Notes under the pieces: generated by a model
Database searches by the model: none
The model's input: the letters and a program-made list of their open reading frames with translations, nothing else
Told to the model about the DNA's origin: nothing
Program-made: the position numbers and the translations under genes
Source: Methylobrevis pamukkalensis
GTDB lineage: Bacteria > Pseudomonadota > Alphaproteobacteria > Rhizobiales > Pleomorphomonadaceae
DNA: 35,250 bases
Reading direction: 5' to 3'
NCBI RefSeq assembly: GCF_001720135.1
Contig: NZ_MCRJ01000029.1
Location: 1-35,250 of the forward strand
Part shown: positions 1 through 11,109 of the stretch, piece after piece
Layout: every line of letters begins with the position of its first letter
Position numbering within the stretch: position 1 is the stretch's first letter

Positions 1-74
1 CTCCGGAAGCTCCGGCCAGCGAAGCGCCTGCGCCCGCCGCGCCCGAACAGGCCCCGGCCGCTCCGGCGCAGTGA
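1..74 (+). CDS. secG: Probable SecG C-terminal tail (partial)
   Basis: Only the last 23 or so codons are in the window, ending in TGA at 72-74. The visible peptide is almost entirely Ala, Pro, Glu and Gln, with no folded domain. The call rests on two things: alphaproteobacterial SecG (the small membrane subunit of the SecYEG translocon) often has a long Ala/Pro-rich C-terminal tail, and secG is the usual gene just upstream of pyrG in this order. The composition alone would fit other proteins, so the identity is inferred from position. Confidence 0.45.
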   Translation, partial: PEAPASEAPAPAAPEQAPAAPAQ

Positions 75-83
75 TGCCGGTTC

Positions 84-108
84 CGGCGGCCCGCAGGTCG
101 GGCCGCCG
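84..108 (+). terminator. Hairpin after secG
   Basis: Perfect 10-bp inverted repeat (84-93 with 99-108) and a 5-nt loop, starting 9 bases after the secG stop. There is no T-run directly behind it, so it may be a weak or Rho-assisted terminator or an mRNA-stabilising hairpin. A second, 6-bp hairpin (136-141/146-151) follows, and a T6 run lies at 163-168. Confidence 0.45.
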
Positions 109-169
109 CCGTTGCGATACAAGCTCTGAACGCCGCGCGGCATCCGCCGCGATGGCATCCTATTTTTTG

Positions 170-206
170 CGGTCCGATGGTGCGCAGACCCTGACGAATC
201 GGACCG
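170..206 (+). promoter_or_regulatory. pyrG leader hairpin
   Basis: Perfect 9-bp inverted repeat (170-178 with 198-206) enclosing a 19-nt loop that itself contains a short GGT/ACC pairing. It lies just after the T6 run at 163-168 and ends 22 bases before the pyrG start. It could be a structured 5' leader or an operator. No known pyrG regulator of alphaproteobacteria can be matched from sequence. Confidence 0.35.
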
Positions 207-222
207 TCACCCGATAGGTTGA

Positions 223-1857
<1,635 letters not shown>

Positions 1858-1881
1858 GCGGCACGACAGAGAGGATCGACG

Positions 1882-2280
1882 ATGCGCAGGAAACTGGTTC
1901 TCGACGGGGCGGATGCCGCGACGATCATGGCCGCCGCCAAGGCCGAGGCGCAGCGCAGCGGCTGGGCGGTCACCATCGCCATCGTCGACGACCACGGCGT
2001 GCCGCTGATGCTGGAACGTCTGGACGGCGCGATCACGATGAGCGCGCAGATCGCCGTCGACAAGGCAAAGGCCGCGGCGGTGACCCGTCGCTCCACGCGG
2101 TTTGCCGAGGACATGGCCAAGGAACGCCCGGGCACGGCCTTCCTGCCGCGTCTGCCGGTGCAGGGCGGCCTGCCGATCATCGTCGAGGGCGAATGCGTCG
2201 GCGGCGTGGGTGTTTCGGGCGTCCAGTCGCACGAGGACGAGCAGGTGGCCGCCGCCGGGATCGCCGCGCTCGGCGCCTGA
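1882..2280 (+). CDS. GlcG/HbpS family heme-binding-like protein
   Basis: Small 132-residue protein of the GlcG/HbpS (DUF336) family. Visible family features are the segment ITIAIVDDHGVPLMLERLDG-like core (here AIVDDHGVPLMLERLDG), the SAQIAVDKAKAAA helix, and the Gly-rich end VGGVGVSG followed by the DEQVAAAGIAAL helix. Members bind heme or accompany catabolic operons such as glycolate oxidation, but most have no proven role. The ATG at 1882 has an AGAGAGG Shine-Dalgarno at 1868-1874. It starts 24 bases after the pyrG stop and could be co-transcribed with pyrG. No signal peptide, so cytosolic. Confidence 0.85.
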   Translation: MRRKLVLDGADAATIMAAAKAEAQRSGWAVTIAIVDDHGVPLMLERLDGAITMSAQIAVDKAKAAAVTRRSTRFAEDMAKERPGTAFLPRLPVQGGLPIIVEGECVGGVGVSGVQSHEDEQVAAAGIAALGA

Positions 2281-2366
2281 CGCAGACGAGAGATGTGGCC
2301 TGAAACGGGCGCGGGCCGCCATCGCCTGAGGGATCGCTCGGCAGGAAGGGACGGGGGGAGGACACG

Positions 2367-3233
2367 GTGGCACGGGGCATCGACCATCTGGTCCTTCCGG
2401 TCCGCGACCTCCGGGCAACGCGGGAGTTCTACCGGGCGCTCGGCTTCACCGTGACGCCGGTGAACTGGCATCCCTTCGGCACCATGAACAGTCTCGTCCA
2501 GTTCGACGGCGCCTTCCTCGAACTGCTGTCGGTGGCCGACGATTCGGCGATTTCGCCCGGCGACGACGAGACCTTCTCGTTTGCCGCCTTCAATCGCGAT
2601 TTCCTGAAGCACCGCGAAGGCCTGTCGATGCTGGTGCTGGAAAGCGCCGGCACCGCCGCCGACCGCGCGGATTTCGCCGCCGCGGGCCTGCGCACCTATG
2701 CGCCCTTCCGCTTCGTGCGCGATGCGCGCCGGCCGGACGGCTCGACGCGTACGGTCGCCTTCTCGCTGACCTTCACCTCCAGCGACGCGATGCCCGACGC
2801 CGGCTTCTTCACCTGCGAGCAGCATTTTCCGGAGAATTTCTGGACGCCCGAATTCCAGGACCACGCCAATGGCGCGACCGGGATTGCGGCGGTGGTGATG
2901 GTCGCCGCCGATCCGGCCAGCGTCTCGCCGTTCCTTGCCGCCTTTGCGGGGGCCGAGGCGGTGGATGCTCGGGGCGGCATTGCGTTCGACACCGGTCGCG
3001 GCGAATTGCGGATTTCGACACCCGCCGCGTTTTGTGACGTCTTTGGGCCGGACGCCTTGCCGGAAGCTCCGGGAACGCCGCGCTTTGCGGCCATCGTCCT
3101 TGGCGGCACCGACCGGTCGGCCATGGCCGAGAGGCTGGACGCGGCGCAGATCCCGTTCGGCCGCGCACCGGCGGACGGCGCCCTTGTCATTGCGCCCTCG
3201 GCCGCCTTCGGTGTCGCGCTGATCCTTGCCTGA
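2367..3233 (+). CDS. VOC superfamily glyoxalase-like protein
   Basis: 288 residues. The N-terminus GIDHLVLPVRDLRATREFY followed by LGFTVTPVNWHPFGTMN is typical of the glyoxalase-like (Glyoxalase_3 type) branch of the vicinal oxygen chelate superfamily. His5 of IDHLV and Glu at FLELLSV are candidate metal ligands. A second VOC-like half is suggested by the GIAAVVMVAADPASVSPFLAAF segment near residue 170. The family includes lyases, dioxygenases and resistance proteins, so the reaction cannot be named. The start is GTG at 2367, with a strong GGGGGGAGG just upstream. Confidence 0.8.
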   Translation: MARGIDHLVLPVRDLRATREFYRALGFTVTPVNWHPFGTMNSLVQFDGAFLELLSVADDSAISPGDDETFSFAAFNRDFLKHREGLSMLVLESAGTAADRADFAAAGLRTYAPFRFVRDARRPDGSTRTVAFSLTFTSSDAMPDAGFFTCEQHFPENFWTPEFQDHANGATGIAAVVMVAADPASVSPFLAAFAGAEAVDARGGIAFDTGRGELRISTPAAFCDVFGPDALPEAPGTPRFAAIVLGGTDRSAMAERLDAAQIPFGRAPADGALVIAPSAAFGVALILA

Positions 3234-3270
3234 GCGCGTCGCGCCGGCTTCTCTCATCATTCGGTCCTCT

Positions 3271-3299
3271 GCCGCGCGAGGCATGTGGCTCCGCGCGGC
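3271..3299. terminator. Bidirectional hairpin between convergent genes
   Basis: Perfect 8-bp inverted repeat (3271-3278 with 3292-3299) and a 13-nt loop, in the 80-bp gap between the convergent VOC gene and L,D-transpeptidase gene. The position fits a shared terminator. No T-run flanks it on either side. Confidence 0.45.
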
Positions 3300-3313
3300 G
3301 AGGGATCGTCCGA

Positions 3314-3997
3314 TCAGGCGACGGCGTCGCTCGCCGTGAGGACGATGACCTTCGAGCCCACCGGCGTGCGGCGGTGCAGATCGATGATGTCCTGATTGAG
3401 CAGGCGGATACAGCCGGACGACACCTTGGTGCCGATCGTCCACGGCTCGAGCGTGCCATGGATGCGGTAGTAGGTGTCCTTGCCATCGCGATAGAGGTAG
3501 AGCGCGCGGGCGCCGAGCGGATTTGTCAGGCCGCCCGGAAGCCCCTCGCTGAGCGGGCCGTAGCGGTCCGGCTCGCGGGCAATCATGTCGTTGGTCGGCC
3601 GCCAGCTCGGCCAGGCCGCCTTGCGGGCAATGGTCGCCTCGCCGGTGAAGTTGAACGCATCGACTTTGCCGACGCCGACGCCGTAACGCAGCGCCCGGCC
3701 GCGCTCGCGCACCAGATAGAGATAGCGGGCATAGGGATCGACCACGATCGTGCCGACCGGATGGGGGCTGTCGTAGGCGACCTCTGCACGCAGGAACTTC
3801 GGATCGACCTGGCGGAGATCGATCGCCGGCACGGGAAAGGGCTCTGTGTCGATGGCGGCATACATCGCGACCATTTCCGGCGAATACTGCGGCTGGGCTG
3901 CAAGGCGGGGGTTCGGCGGCGCGGGGAAATTCCCCGAGACGCACCCGCCGGCAAACAGCGGCAACCCGAACAGCACGGTCCTTCGATCGATCTTCAA
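3314..3997 (-). CDS. L,D-transpeptidase (YkuD family), probable lipoprotein
   Basis: 227 residues. The YkuD catalytic motif is complete: His180 in RIHGT and Cys196 in VSSGCIRL. Such enzymes make 3-3 peptidoglycan cross-links or attach proteins to peptidoglycan in the periplasm. The N-terminus has twin arginines (DRRTVLFG, residues 4-11) and a hydrophobic run ending in FAGGC, with Cys19 as a plausible lipidation site, so it may be a lipoprotein and possibly a Tat substrate. The start codon is TTG (3995-3997), chosen because AAGGAG (4007-4012) sits 9 bases upstream. It is monocistronic, convergent with the VOC gene and divergent from eno. Confidence 0.9.
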   Translation of the reverse strand: MKIDRRTVLFGLPLFAGGCVSGNFPAPPNPRLAAQPQYSPEMVAMYAAIDTEPFPVPAIDLRQVDPKFLRAEVAYDSPHPVGTIVVDPYARYLYLVRERGRALRYGVGVGKVDAFNFTGEATIARKAAWPSWRPTNDMIAREPDRYGPLSEGLPGGLTNPLGARALYLYRDGKDTYYRIHGTLEPWTIGTKVSSGCIRLLNQDIIDLHRRTPVGSKVIVLTASDAVA

Positions 3998-4155
3998 CGC
4001 ACCTGTCTCCTTGATTTCGAATCCTCGAATGGAAGCAGGCAGCGTAGACGACCAGGCTGAACGAATTCAGGGCCGGAATGGCTTTATGTGATGACGCCGA
4101 CATCACTTCTGCGTGTCGCGCATGGCCTGGGACTCCCGCTCCAGGCCTGCCGTGA

Positions 4156-5562
<1,407 letters not shown>

Positions 5563-5602
5563 GCGAGACCGTTCCGGTTTCCGTTCAGGCCTGACCATCA
5601 CG

Positions 5603-5654
5603 CCCGCCTCCGGCGGCCCCGATTCGTCGGGGCTTCCGGGGGCGGGTTTGTTTT
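5603..5654 (+). terminator. Intrinsic terminator of eno
   Basis: An 11-bp outer stem (5603-5613 with 5636-5646, one G-U pair) encloses an inner 6-bp stem with a TTCG tetraloop (5617-5622/5627-5632). TTTGTTTT follows directly at 5647-5654. This is a textbook Rho-independent terminator, 40 bases after the eno stop. Confidence 0.85.
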
Positions 5655-5673
5655 GGGGCGGGGTGCTTCTACG

Positions 5674-5818
5674 CGTCATTCCCGCGAAAGCGGGAACCCA
5701 TTGTTCGGCGGGCGGACGGACAATTTGGGTCCAGAGCCTCGCCGCGCTCTCCTTTGTTCTTGTCCTCGCGAGCTTCGCCCTTGCCGGCTGATGGGTTCCC
5801 GCGTTCGCGGGAATGACG
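5674..5818. repeat. Inverted pair of REP-type palindromes (family 1)
   Basis: Two copies of a 28-29 bp palindromic unit in opposite orientation, 5674-5702 and 5791-5818. Each contains its own TTCCCGC/GCGGGAA hairpin, and the copies are near-identical when one is reverse-complemented (they differ mainly in the short loop). This is the layout of a REP doublet (BIME/REPIN). Similar CCCGCGAAAGCGGG units are frequent in proteobacterial intergenic DNA. Confidence 0.8.
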
Positions 5819-6020
5819 ATGGAAAGGGTGAAGAACGGTGCCCTGCGGAAGCGCGGAACTCCCGTTCGAACCAGCCACGCGCAACGGCAATTCTCTTTCC
5901 ACCACCCTCCGGGCCGGCACTCCATGCCGGCCCGTTTTCGTTTGCCGGCGTCGTCCGTCGCAATGCGCGTCGCCTGCCGCAAATTTCGGCTGTGTCGTGT
6001 GCATTGCCGCAGAATTCGCC

Positions 6021-6048
6021 TTGCACCGCGTCTGGGCATCTGTATGAT
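6021..6048 (+). promoter_or_regulatory. Candidate sigma-70 promoter of hyuA
   Basis: TTGCAC (6021-6026), a 16-bp spacer, and TATGAT (6043-6048), ending 35 bases before the hyuA ATG. The -10 box is good, the -35 weak. The operator starts 2 bases downstream, so a bound repressor would block initiation or early elongation. Confidence 0.55.
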
Positions 6049-6049
6049 T

Positions 6050-6076
6050 TTGGATATCGTATCCAACAATTGGATA
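6050..6076. promoter_or_regulatory. Operator with three 7-bp half-sites in front of hyuA
   Basis: TTGGATA (6050-6056), its exact reverse complement TATCCAA (6060-6066), and TTGGATA again (6070-6076). All are separated by 3 bp, so half-sites repeat every 10 bp. This palindrome-plus-direct-repeat design resembles the three 10-bp repeats bound by the IclR-family regulators PcaU and PobR of Acinetobacter. A related array lies at 21802-21838. The likely ligand is the IclR protein at 11110-11943 (inference). Confidence 0.7.
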
Positions 6077-6083
6077 AAGCTTG

Positions 6084-8136
6084 ATGTCCCTGCGCATTGC
6101 GATCGATACCGGCGGCACCTTCACGGACGTGGTGGCCATCGACGTCGACACCGGCGAACTCACCGCGGTGAAGACCCCCTCGACCCCCGGCGACCCGAGC
6201 GTCGCGCTGATTGCCGGCATCCGGAAGGTGCTGGACGCCGCCGGCCGGGTCGACACCGATGTCGGCATGCTGCTGCATGGCTCGACGTCGCGACCAATGC
6301 GGTGCTGGAACACAAGTTCGCCGGCCTTGGCCTGATCGTGACCAAGGGCTTTCGCCACATGATCGAGATCGCCCGGCAGTCGGTGCCGGACGGCTACGGC
6401 AACAGCTTCTTCTGGGTGAAGCCGCCGCGGCTGGTGCCGCTGCATCTCGTCAAGGAAGCCCCCGGCCGCATGCGTTACGACGGCAGCGAGCTGGAGCCGC
6501 TGGACGAGGCGGCGACGCTCACCGCCGTGCGCGAACTGGTGGAGGACGGCGTCACCTCGGTCGCCGTCTGCCTGATGCATTCCTACGCCAACGACGCCCA
6601 CGAGCGCCGGGTCGGCGCGCTGATCGCGGCGGAGTTCCCGACGCTGCATGTCTCGCTGTCGTCGGTGGTGCTGCCCGAATACCGCGAATACGAGCGGGCG
6701 ATGACGACCCTCGTCGACGTGATGGTGAAGCCCTACTGCCGGACCTATCTCGCCTCGGCCGCCGACAAGCTGGCCGAGACCGCCGGGCCGGTGCCGTTCC
6801 TGATCATGCAGTCGAACGGCGGCATGGCCACCCACAAGGCGGCCGGCGAGAAGCCGGTGACGATGCTGCTGTCCGGCCCGGCCGGCGGCGTGCTCGGCTC
6901 GATCCACATGGCCGCGCTGGCGGGCTTTCAGGACATCCTCACCTTCGACGTCGGCGGCACCTCCACCGACGTCGCGCTGATCGAGAAGCTGACCCCGCGC
7001 TACACCTCCGAGAGCATGATCGAGCACTATCCGGTCAAGACGCCGATGCTCGACATCGTCACCGTCGGCTCCGGCGGCGGCTCGATCGCCTGGGTCGACG
7101 ACTACGGCCGGCTCAAGGTCGGCCCGCAGAGTGCCGGCTCCGATCCGGGGCCGATCTGCTATGGCCGCGGCGGCACGCAGCCGACCGTGACCGACGCGGC
7201 GATCGTGCTCGGCCGGCTGCCGAAGGCCTTCATCGGCGGCGCGCTGGAGCTCGACGCCGCCGGGGCCGAGGCGGCCTACGCGGCGCTCGGCGCCAAGTTC
7301 GGCATGTCGACCGAGGACGTGGCCGCCGGCGCGGTGGAGATCGCCGCCGCCAATCAGGTGTTCGGCCTGCGCCAGGTGACCACGGTGCGCGGCCGCGAGC
7401 CGGCCGACTATGCATGGTCGCCTTCGGCGGGGCGGGCGGGCTGTTTGCCGCCGACGTCGCCGACTTCCTCGGCATCCGCACCATCCTGTCGCCGCCCAAT
7501 CCCGGCAATCTCTGTGCGCTCGGCCTGCATGTCTCCGACCTGAAGCGCGACTACATCCGCACCCTCGTGCGCCGCCAGTCGCAGGATCCGGCGGACGAGA
7601 TCGTCGCCGCCTGGGGCCAGCTCGTGGCGCAGGGTGTGGCCGACATCACCGGCGAGGGCGTGCCGCAGGAGCGGATCCGCACCCACCGCATCGCCGACGT
7701 GCGCTATTTCGGCGAGGGCCACGAGGTGCAGGTCGACGTGCCGGACGATCTCGACGGCCCGGCGGCGGTCGCCCATGTCTTCAAGCAGTTCCACCGCGTC
7801 CACGAGGACACCTTCGGCTTCCACTACGAGGGCGAGCAGGACGTGGAGATCGTCAATCTGCGGCTCCAGGCGGTCGGCCTTCAGAGCCGGCCGGAGATCC
7901 GGGCGGTGGCGGAAGGCGGGGCGGCGGCCGCGCCCTTCGGCACGCGCCGGGTCTACTGGCGGCAGACCGGCTGGGTCGATTGCCCGCTCTACACCCGCAT
8001 CGCGCTGGTCGCCGGCCAGAGCATCGCCGGCCCGGCGATCGTCGAGGAATACGGCTCCACCGTCGTCGTGCCGACGTCGTGGACCCTGACGCCCGACCGC
8101 TACGGCAACCTCGTCCTCGTCAAGCAGACCTCCTGA
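6084..8136 (+). pseudogene. hyuA: Hydantoinase/oxoprolinase subunit A, two frameshifts
   Basis: About 684 residues once two breaks are repaired. HyuA is the ATP-dependent half of N-methylhydantoinase/5-oxoprolinase-type enzymes, which hydrolyse cyclic amides or, in relatives, carboxylate ketones. The N-terminal domain has RIAIDTGGTFTDVVAID; the central ATPase-fold domain has LSGPAGGVLGS and FDVGGTSTDVAL; the C-terminal part has FGGAGGLFAADVADFLG and RYFGEGHEVQVDVP. The frame breaks after LLHGST (about 6287) and after REPADYA (about 7413); each fits loss of one G. All three segments are full family matches, so the gene is either recently damaged or the sequence has errors. The ATG at 6084 lacks a strong Shine-Dalgarno; the operator ends 7 bases upstream. 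hyuB follows 7 bases after the stop. Confidence 0.88.
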
Positions 8137-8143
8137 GGCCCCG

Positions 8144-10076
8144 ATGTCCGACACACACACCCACACTGCATCGGGCCCGGCTGCATCGGGCAAGAACGCG
8201 CCGGGCCGCACCCTCGGTCCGATCGAGCTCGAGGTGATCCACGGCACGATCCGCGCCGCCGAGCTGGAGATCGAGGCGGCGGTGGAGCGCACCGCCCGCT
8301 CGCCGATGATCCGCGACCAGCACGACTACCGCGTCGCGCTGTTCGACGGCCGCGGCCGCAAGCTCACCGGCCGCTCCTACTCGGCGATCGTCGAGCCGGT
8401 GTTCGAGTATTTCGGGGCCGATGACATCCACCCCGGCGACGTGTTCTTCTGGAACGATCCCTACCGCTCCTGCGGCGGCATCGGCCACGTGCCGGACCTT
8501 TGCACCACGGTGCCGATCTTCCTCGGCGAGCGGCTGATCGGCTTCTCGCAGGTGTTCGGCCACCATGACGACGTCGGCGGATCGGTGCCGGGCAGTCTGC
8601 CGGTCCATGCCACCGACAGCTGGATGGAAGGCCTGCTGGTGCCGCCGATCAAGCTCTACGATCGCGGCAAGCTCAACGACGCGGCCTTCCGGATCATCAC
8701 CCGCAACTCCCGCCTGTCGGAGCATCTGGCCGGCGACCTCGACGCCGAGATCGGCGCGGCCCGGCTCGGCGCGCGCCGGATCATCGCGCTCGCCGACCGC
8801 TACGGCATCGACAATCTCGAAGCGGCCTTCGACCAGATCCTGTCGAACACCGCCGAGATCTTCCGCCGCGAGATCCTGCCGGTGATCGCCGACGGCACCT
8901 ATACCTTCGAGGACTATATCGAGGCCGACGGCGTCGAGGAGCCGCGGCTGCACGCGCTGCGCGTCACCATGACCAAGACGCCCGAGAAGATCGTGCTCGA
9001 CTTCACCGGCACCGACCGGGAGGCGAGGGGGCCGATCAACTGGTCGCTCGACGAGGTGGAGGGGCGCTATTTCCGCAAGTGGCTGGCGCCGACGCTGCGC
9101 TCGCTCGCTGCCAGCCCGGAGCGGGCCGCCGAGATCGACAGCAACGAGGGCGTGCTGGAGGTGGTCGAGGTGGTGTTCCCCGAGAAGGGCACCCTGATCA
9201 CGCCGCACGAGGGCCGGCCGACCGGCATGCGCTTCTTCCTGATGCTGCGCACGCTCGGCGCCTTTGCCGCCTGTCTTTCCAAGGCGACAGCCGGGCGGAT
9301 GCCGGCCGACCACGAGACGATCCGGATCTGGGGCCTGTCGGGGGGCACCATGAGCAAGGACTTCTTCCTGTTTCGCGAAGTGCTGGGCGGCGGCGGCCCG
9401 GGCCGGCCGTGGGCGGACGGCTCCGACGTCGTCCACATCGTCCCGAACTCGCGCAACCTGCCGGCGGAGTTTTCCGAGACGCGCTATCCGATCCTGATCG
9501 AGCAGCTCGGCCTGATGCAGGACAGCGGCGGCGCCGGCAAGCGGCGCGGCGGCTTCGGCTATGACAAGCGCATCCGGCCGCTGACCGACTGCCGGCTGAT
9601 CTCCAACGCCGACCGCTCGCTGCTCGGCTGCTACGGCGTCAACGGCGGCAAGGCGGGGGGCAGCTACGGCGTGTCGGTCCTCGATGCGGACGGCGGCGAG
9701 ACTGTCCATCCCGGCATGACCGACACGGTGATCGTGCCGGCGGGCGGCGTCGTCCGCCTCGTCACCACCGGCGGCGGCGGCTGGGGCGACCCGCTGGCGC
9801 GCGAGGTGGAGATGGTGGTCGCCGACGTGCGCGGCGCTCGTGTCCGAGGCGAGCGCGCGGGAAGACTACGGTGTCGTCATTGTCCGCGAGGGCAGGGTGG
9901 TTGCGGCCGATCTCGAGGCAACCGAGGCGCTGCGGGCGGAGATTGCAGCGACGCGCGGCAGGCCGGCGATGTTCGACCGCGGCGGTCATTTCGAGGCGCT
10001 GAAGGCCGCCGGCAAGGTCACCCGCCCGGACGGCTGGGCCGATCCGGACGAGGGCTGGTTCGCGGCGGAGATGTGA
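8144..10076 (+). pseudogene. hyuB: Hydantoinase/oxoprolinase subunit B, frameshifted near C-terminus
   Basis: About 643 residues if joined. HyuB is the partner of HyuA in ATP-dependent hydantoinase/oxoprolinase complexes. Visible family motifs are IRDQHDYRVALFDGRG, the metal-site segment GDVFFWNDPYRSCGGIGHVPD, FGHHDDVGGSVPGS, DFTGTDREARGPIN, and the C-terminal AGKRRGGFGY and TTGGGGWGDP. The frame breaks after MVVADVR (about 9836). The final 79 codons (GRVVAADLEATEALRAEIAA and on) continue in another frame, consistent with a 2-base loss (GGCC to GC). The start carries an (AC)n tract coding a Thr-His repeat. It starts 7 bases after hyuA, so the pair is one operon. Confidence 0.88.
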
Positions 10077-10122
10077 GGGCCGGCTGCCGGTCTGGCCTGC
10101 GCGGTGACGCCGGCGTGCCCGG

Positions 10123-10253
10123 CCTCGTCCTTCGGGACGGCCCGTCGGGCCTCCTCAGGATGAGGCCTGCGAGAGTGCTGTTTTTCTGTTCAAGGCGTTG
10201 CTCTTTCCCCTCATCCTGAGGAGGTCGCGAAGCGACCGTCTCGAAGGACGAGG
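10123..10253. repeat. Inverted pair of REP-type palindromes (family 2)
   Basis: A 43-45 bp unit occurs at 10123-10165 and, inverted, at 10209-10253. Shared blocks are CCTCGTCCTTCG, GACGG..CC and CCTCCTCAGGATGAGG. Only the small internal hairpin differs. A T5 run (10181-10185) lies between them. It fills the gap between hyuB and the creatininase gene and resembles a repeat common in Rhizobiales intergenic DNA. Confidence 0.8.
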
Positions 10254-10303
10254 GGAAAGCCCTGCCGGCGAACACCATCGAGTCATTGCACAGGAGAGCG
10301 GCC

Positions 10304-11101
10304 ATGGACGTGCGGATGTCCCACATGACGCAGATGGAGATCGCCGAGGCGATCGCCGAGGGCCGGCCGGTGATCCTGCCGACGGGCGCGACCGAGGCCC
10401 ACGGGCCGCACATGCCGGTCGACACCGACACCCATCAGGTCGACCACATCGCGGTGTTGCTGGCCGAGCGGCTCGGCGCGGTGGTGGCGCCGCCGGTCGC
10501 CTACGGCATCTCGAAGACCTTCGAGTTCTTCACCGGCACGGTGTCGCTGTCGATCCCGACCTACCAGCTGATGCTGTTCGAGATCGGCGCCGCCCTGATC
10601 CGCCAGGGCTTCCGCCACCTGATCATCCTCAACGGCAACCGGCCGAACGGCACCGCCAACGACGCGGTTGCCCGCCATCTCGTCGACGAACTCGATGCGG
10701 CCCATGCGTTCAAGGTGTCCGCGGTGAGCTACTGGGAGCCGGCGGCCGAGGCGATCGACGTGCGGCGCCGGTCGGTGCCGGGCGGCATGGGCCACGGCTG
10801 CGAGTTCGAGACCGGCTTCCAGCTCGCGACCCGTCCGGAGCTCGTGAAGATGGACCGGCTCGCCGGCGCCCACTACGGCCCGGTCGGCTGGGACCTGGTG
10901 GCGCCGACGACGCCGGTGCGGACCTACATGCGCCGTCCGCGCCCGGCCGTCGGCCATGCGGCGATCTTCGGCGATCCGACGGTGGCGACCGCCGAGGCCG
11001 GCGCCGAATTCATCGGCATCGTCGTCGACGCCCTGGAGGAAACCTTCGCCAACCTCACCGGCTCCTACGAGGAGCGCAAGGAGGGGACCGGCAAGGCGTG
11101 A
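10304..11101 (+). CDS. Creatininase-family amidohydrolase
   Basis: 265 residues, same family as creatininase and other metal-dependent cyclic-amide hydrolases. The first metal-site motif is intact: PTGATEAHGPHMPVDTD supplies Glu31, His33 and Asp40. The C-terminal MGHGCEFETG segment is also present. The usual NGHxxN motif instead reads NGNRPN, so Asn112 replaces the metal-binding His (His120 of Pseudomonas creatininase) and Pro114 stands where creatininase has Glu122. The binuclear site is therefore altered. The ATG at 10304 was chosen for its AGGAG at 10292-10296; the frame also opens at a TTG at 10286. It lies 3' of hyuAB and converges with the IclR gene 8 bases away, which suggests a step acting on the same substrate class. 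Confidence 0.85.
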   Translation: MDVRMSHMTQMEIAEAIAEGRPVILPTGATEAHGPHMPVDTDTHQVDHIAVLLAERLGAVVAPPVAYGISKTFEFFTGTVSLSIPTYQLMLFEIGAALIRQGFRHLIILNGNRPNGTANDAVARHLVDELDAAHAFKVSAVSYWEPAAEAIDVRRRSVPGGMGHGCEFETGFQLATRPELVKMDRLAGAHYGPVGWDLVAPTTPVRTYMRRPRPAVGHAAIFGDPTVATAEAGAEFIGIVVDALEETFANLTGSYEERKEGTGKA

Positions 11102-11109
11102 GCTGCCGG

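Larger units (their letters stand above)
5563..6083. other. 521-bp intergenic region between eno and hyuA
   Basis: No convincing gene. In order it holds the eno terminator (5603-5654), a pair of inverted REP-type palindromes (5674-5702 and 5791-5818), a featureless stretch, the hyuA promoter (6021-6048) and the three-half-site operator (6050-6076). Open frames here are short, overlap the palindromes and show no domain. Confidence 0.8.

Noticed and set aside
4088-4106. GTGATG/CATCAC inverted repeat in the L,D-transpeptidase/eno spacer
   Set aside because: 6-bp stem with a 7-nt loop, no link to a promoter; too common to claim.
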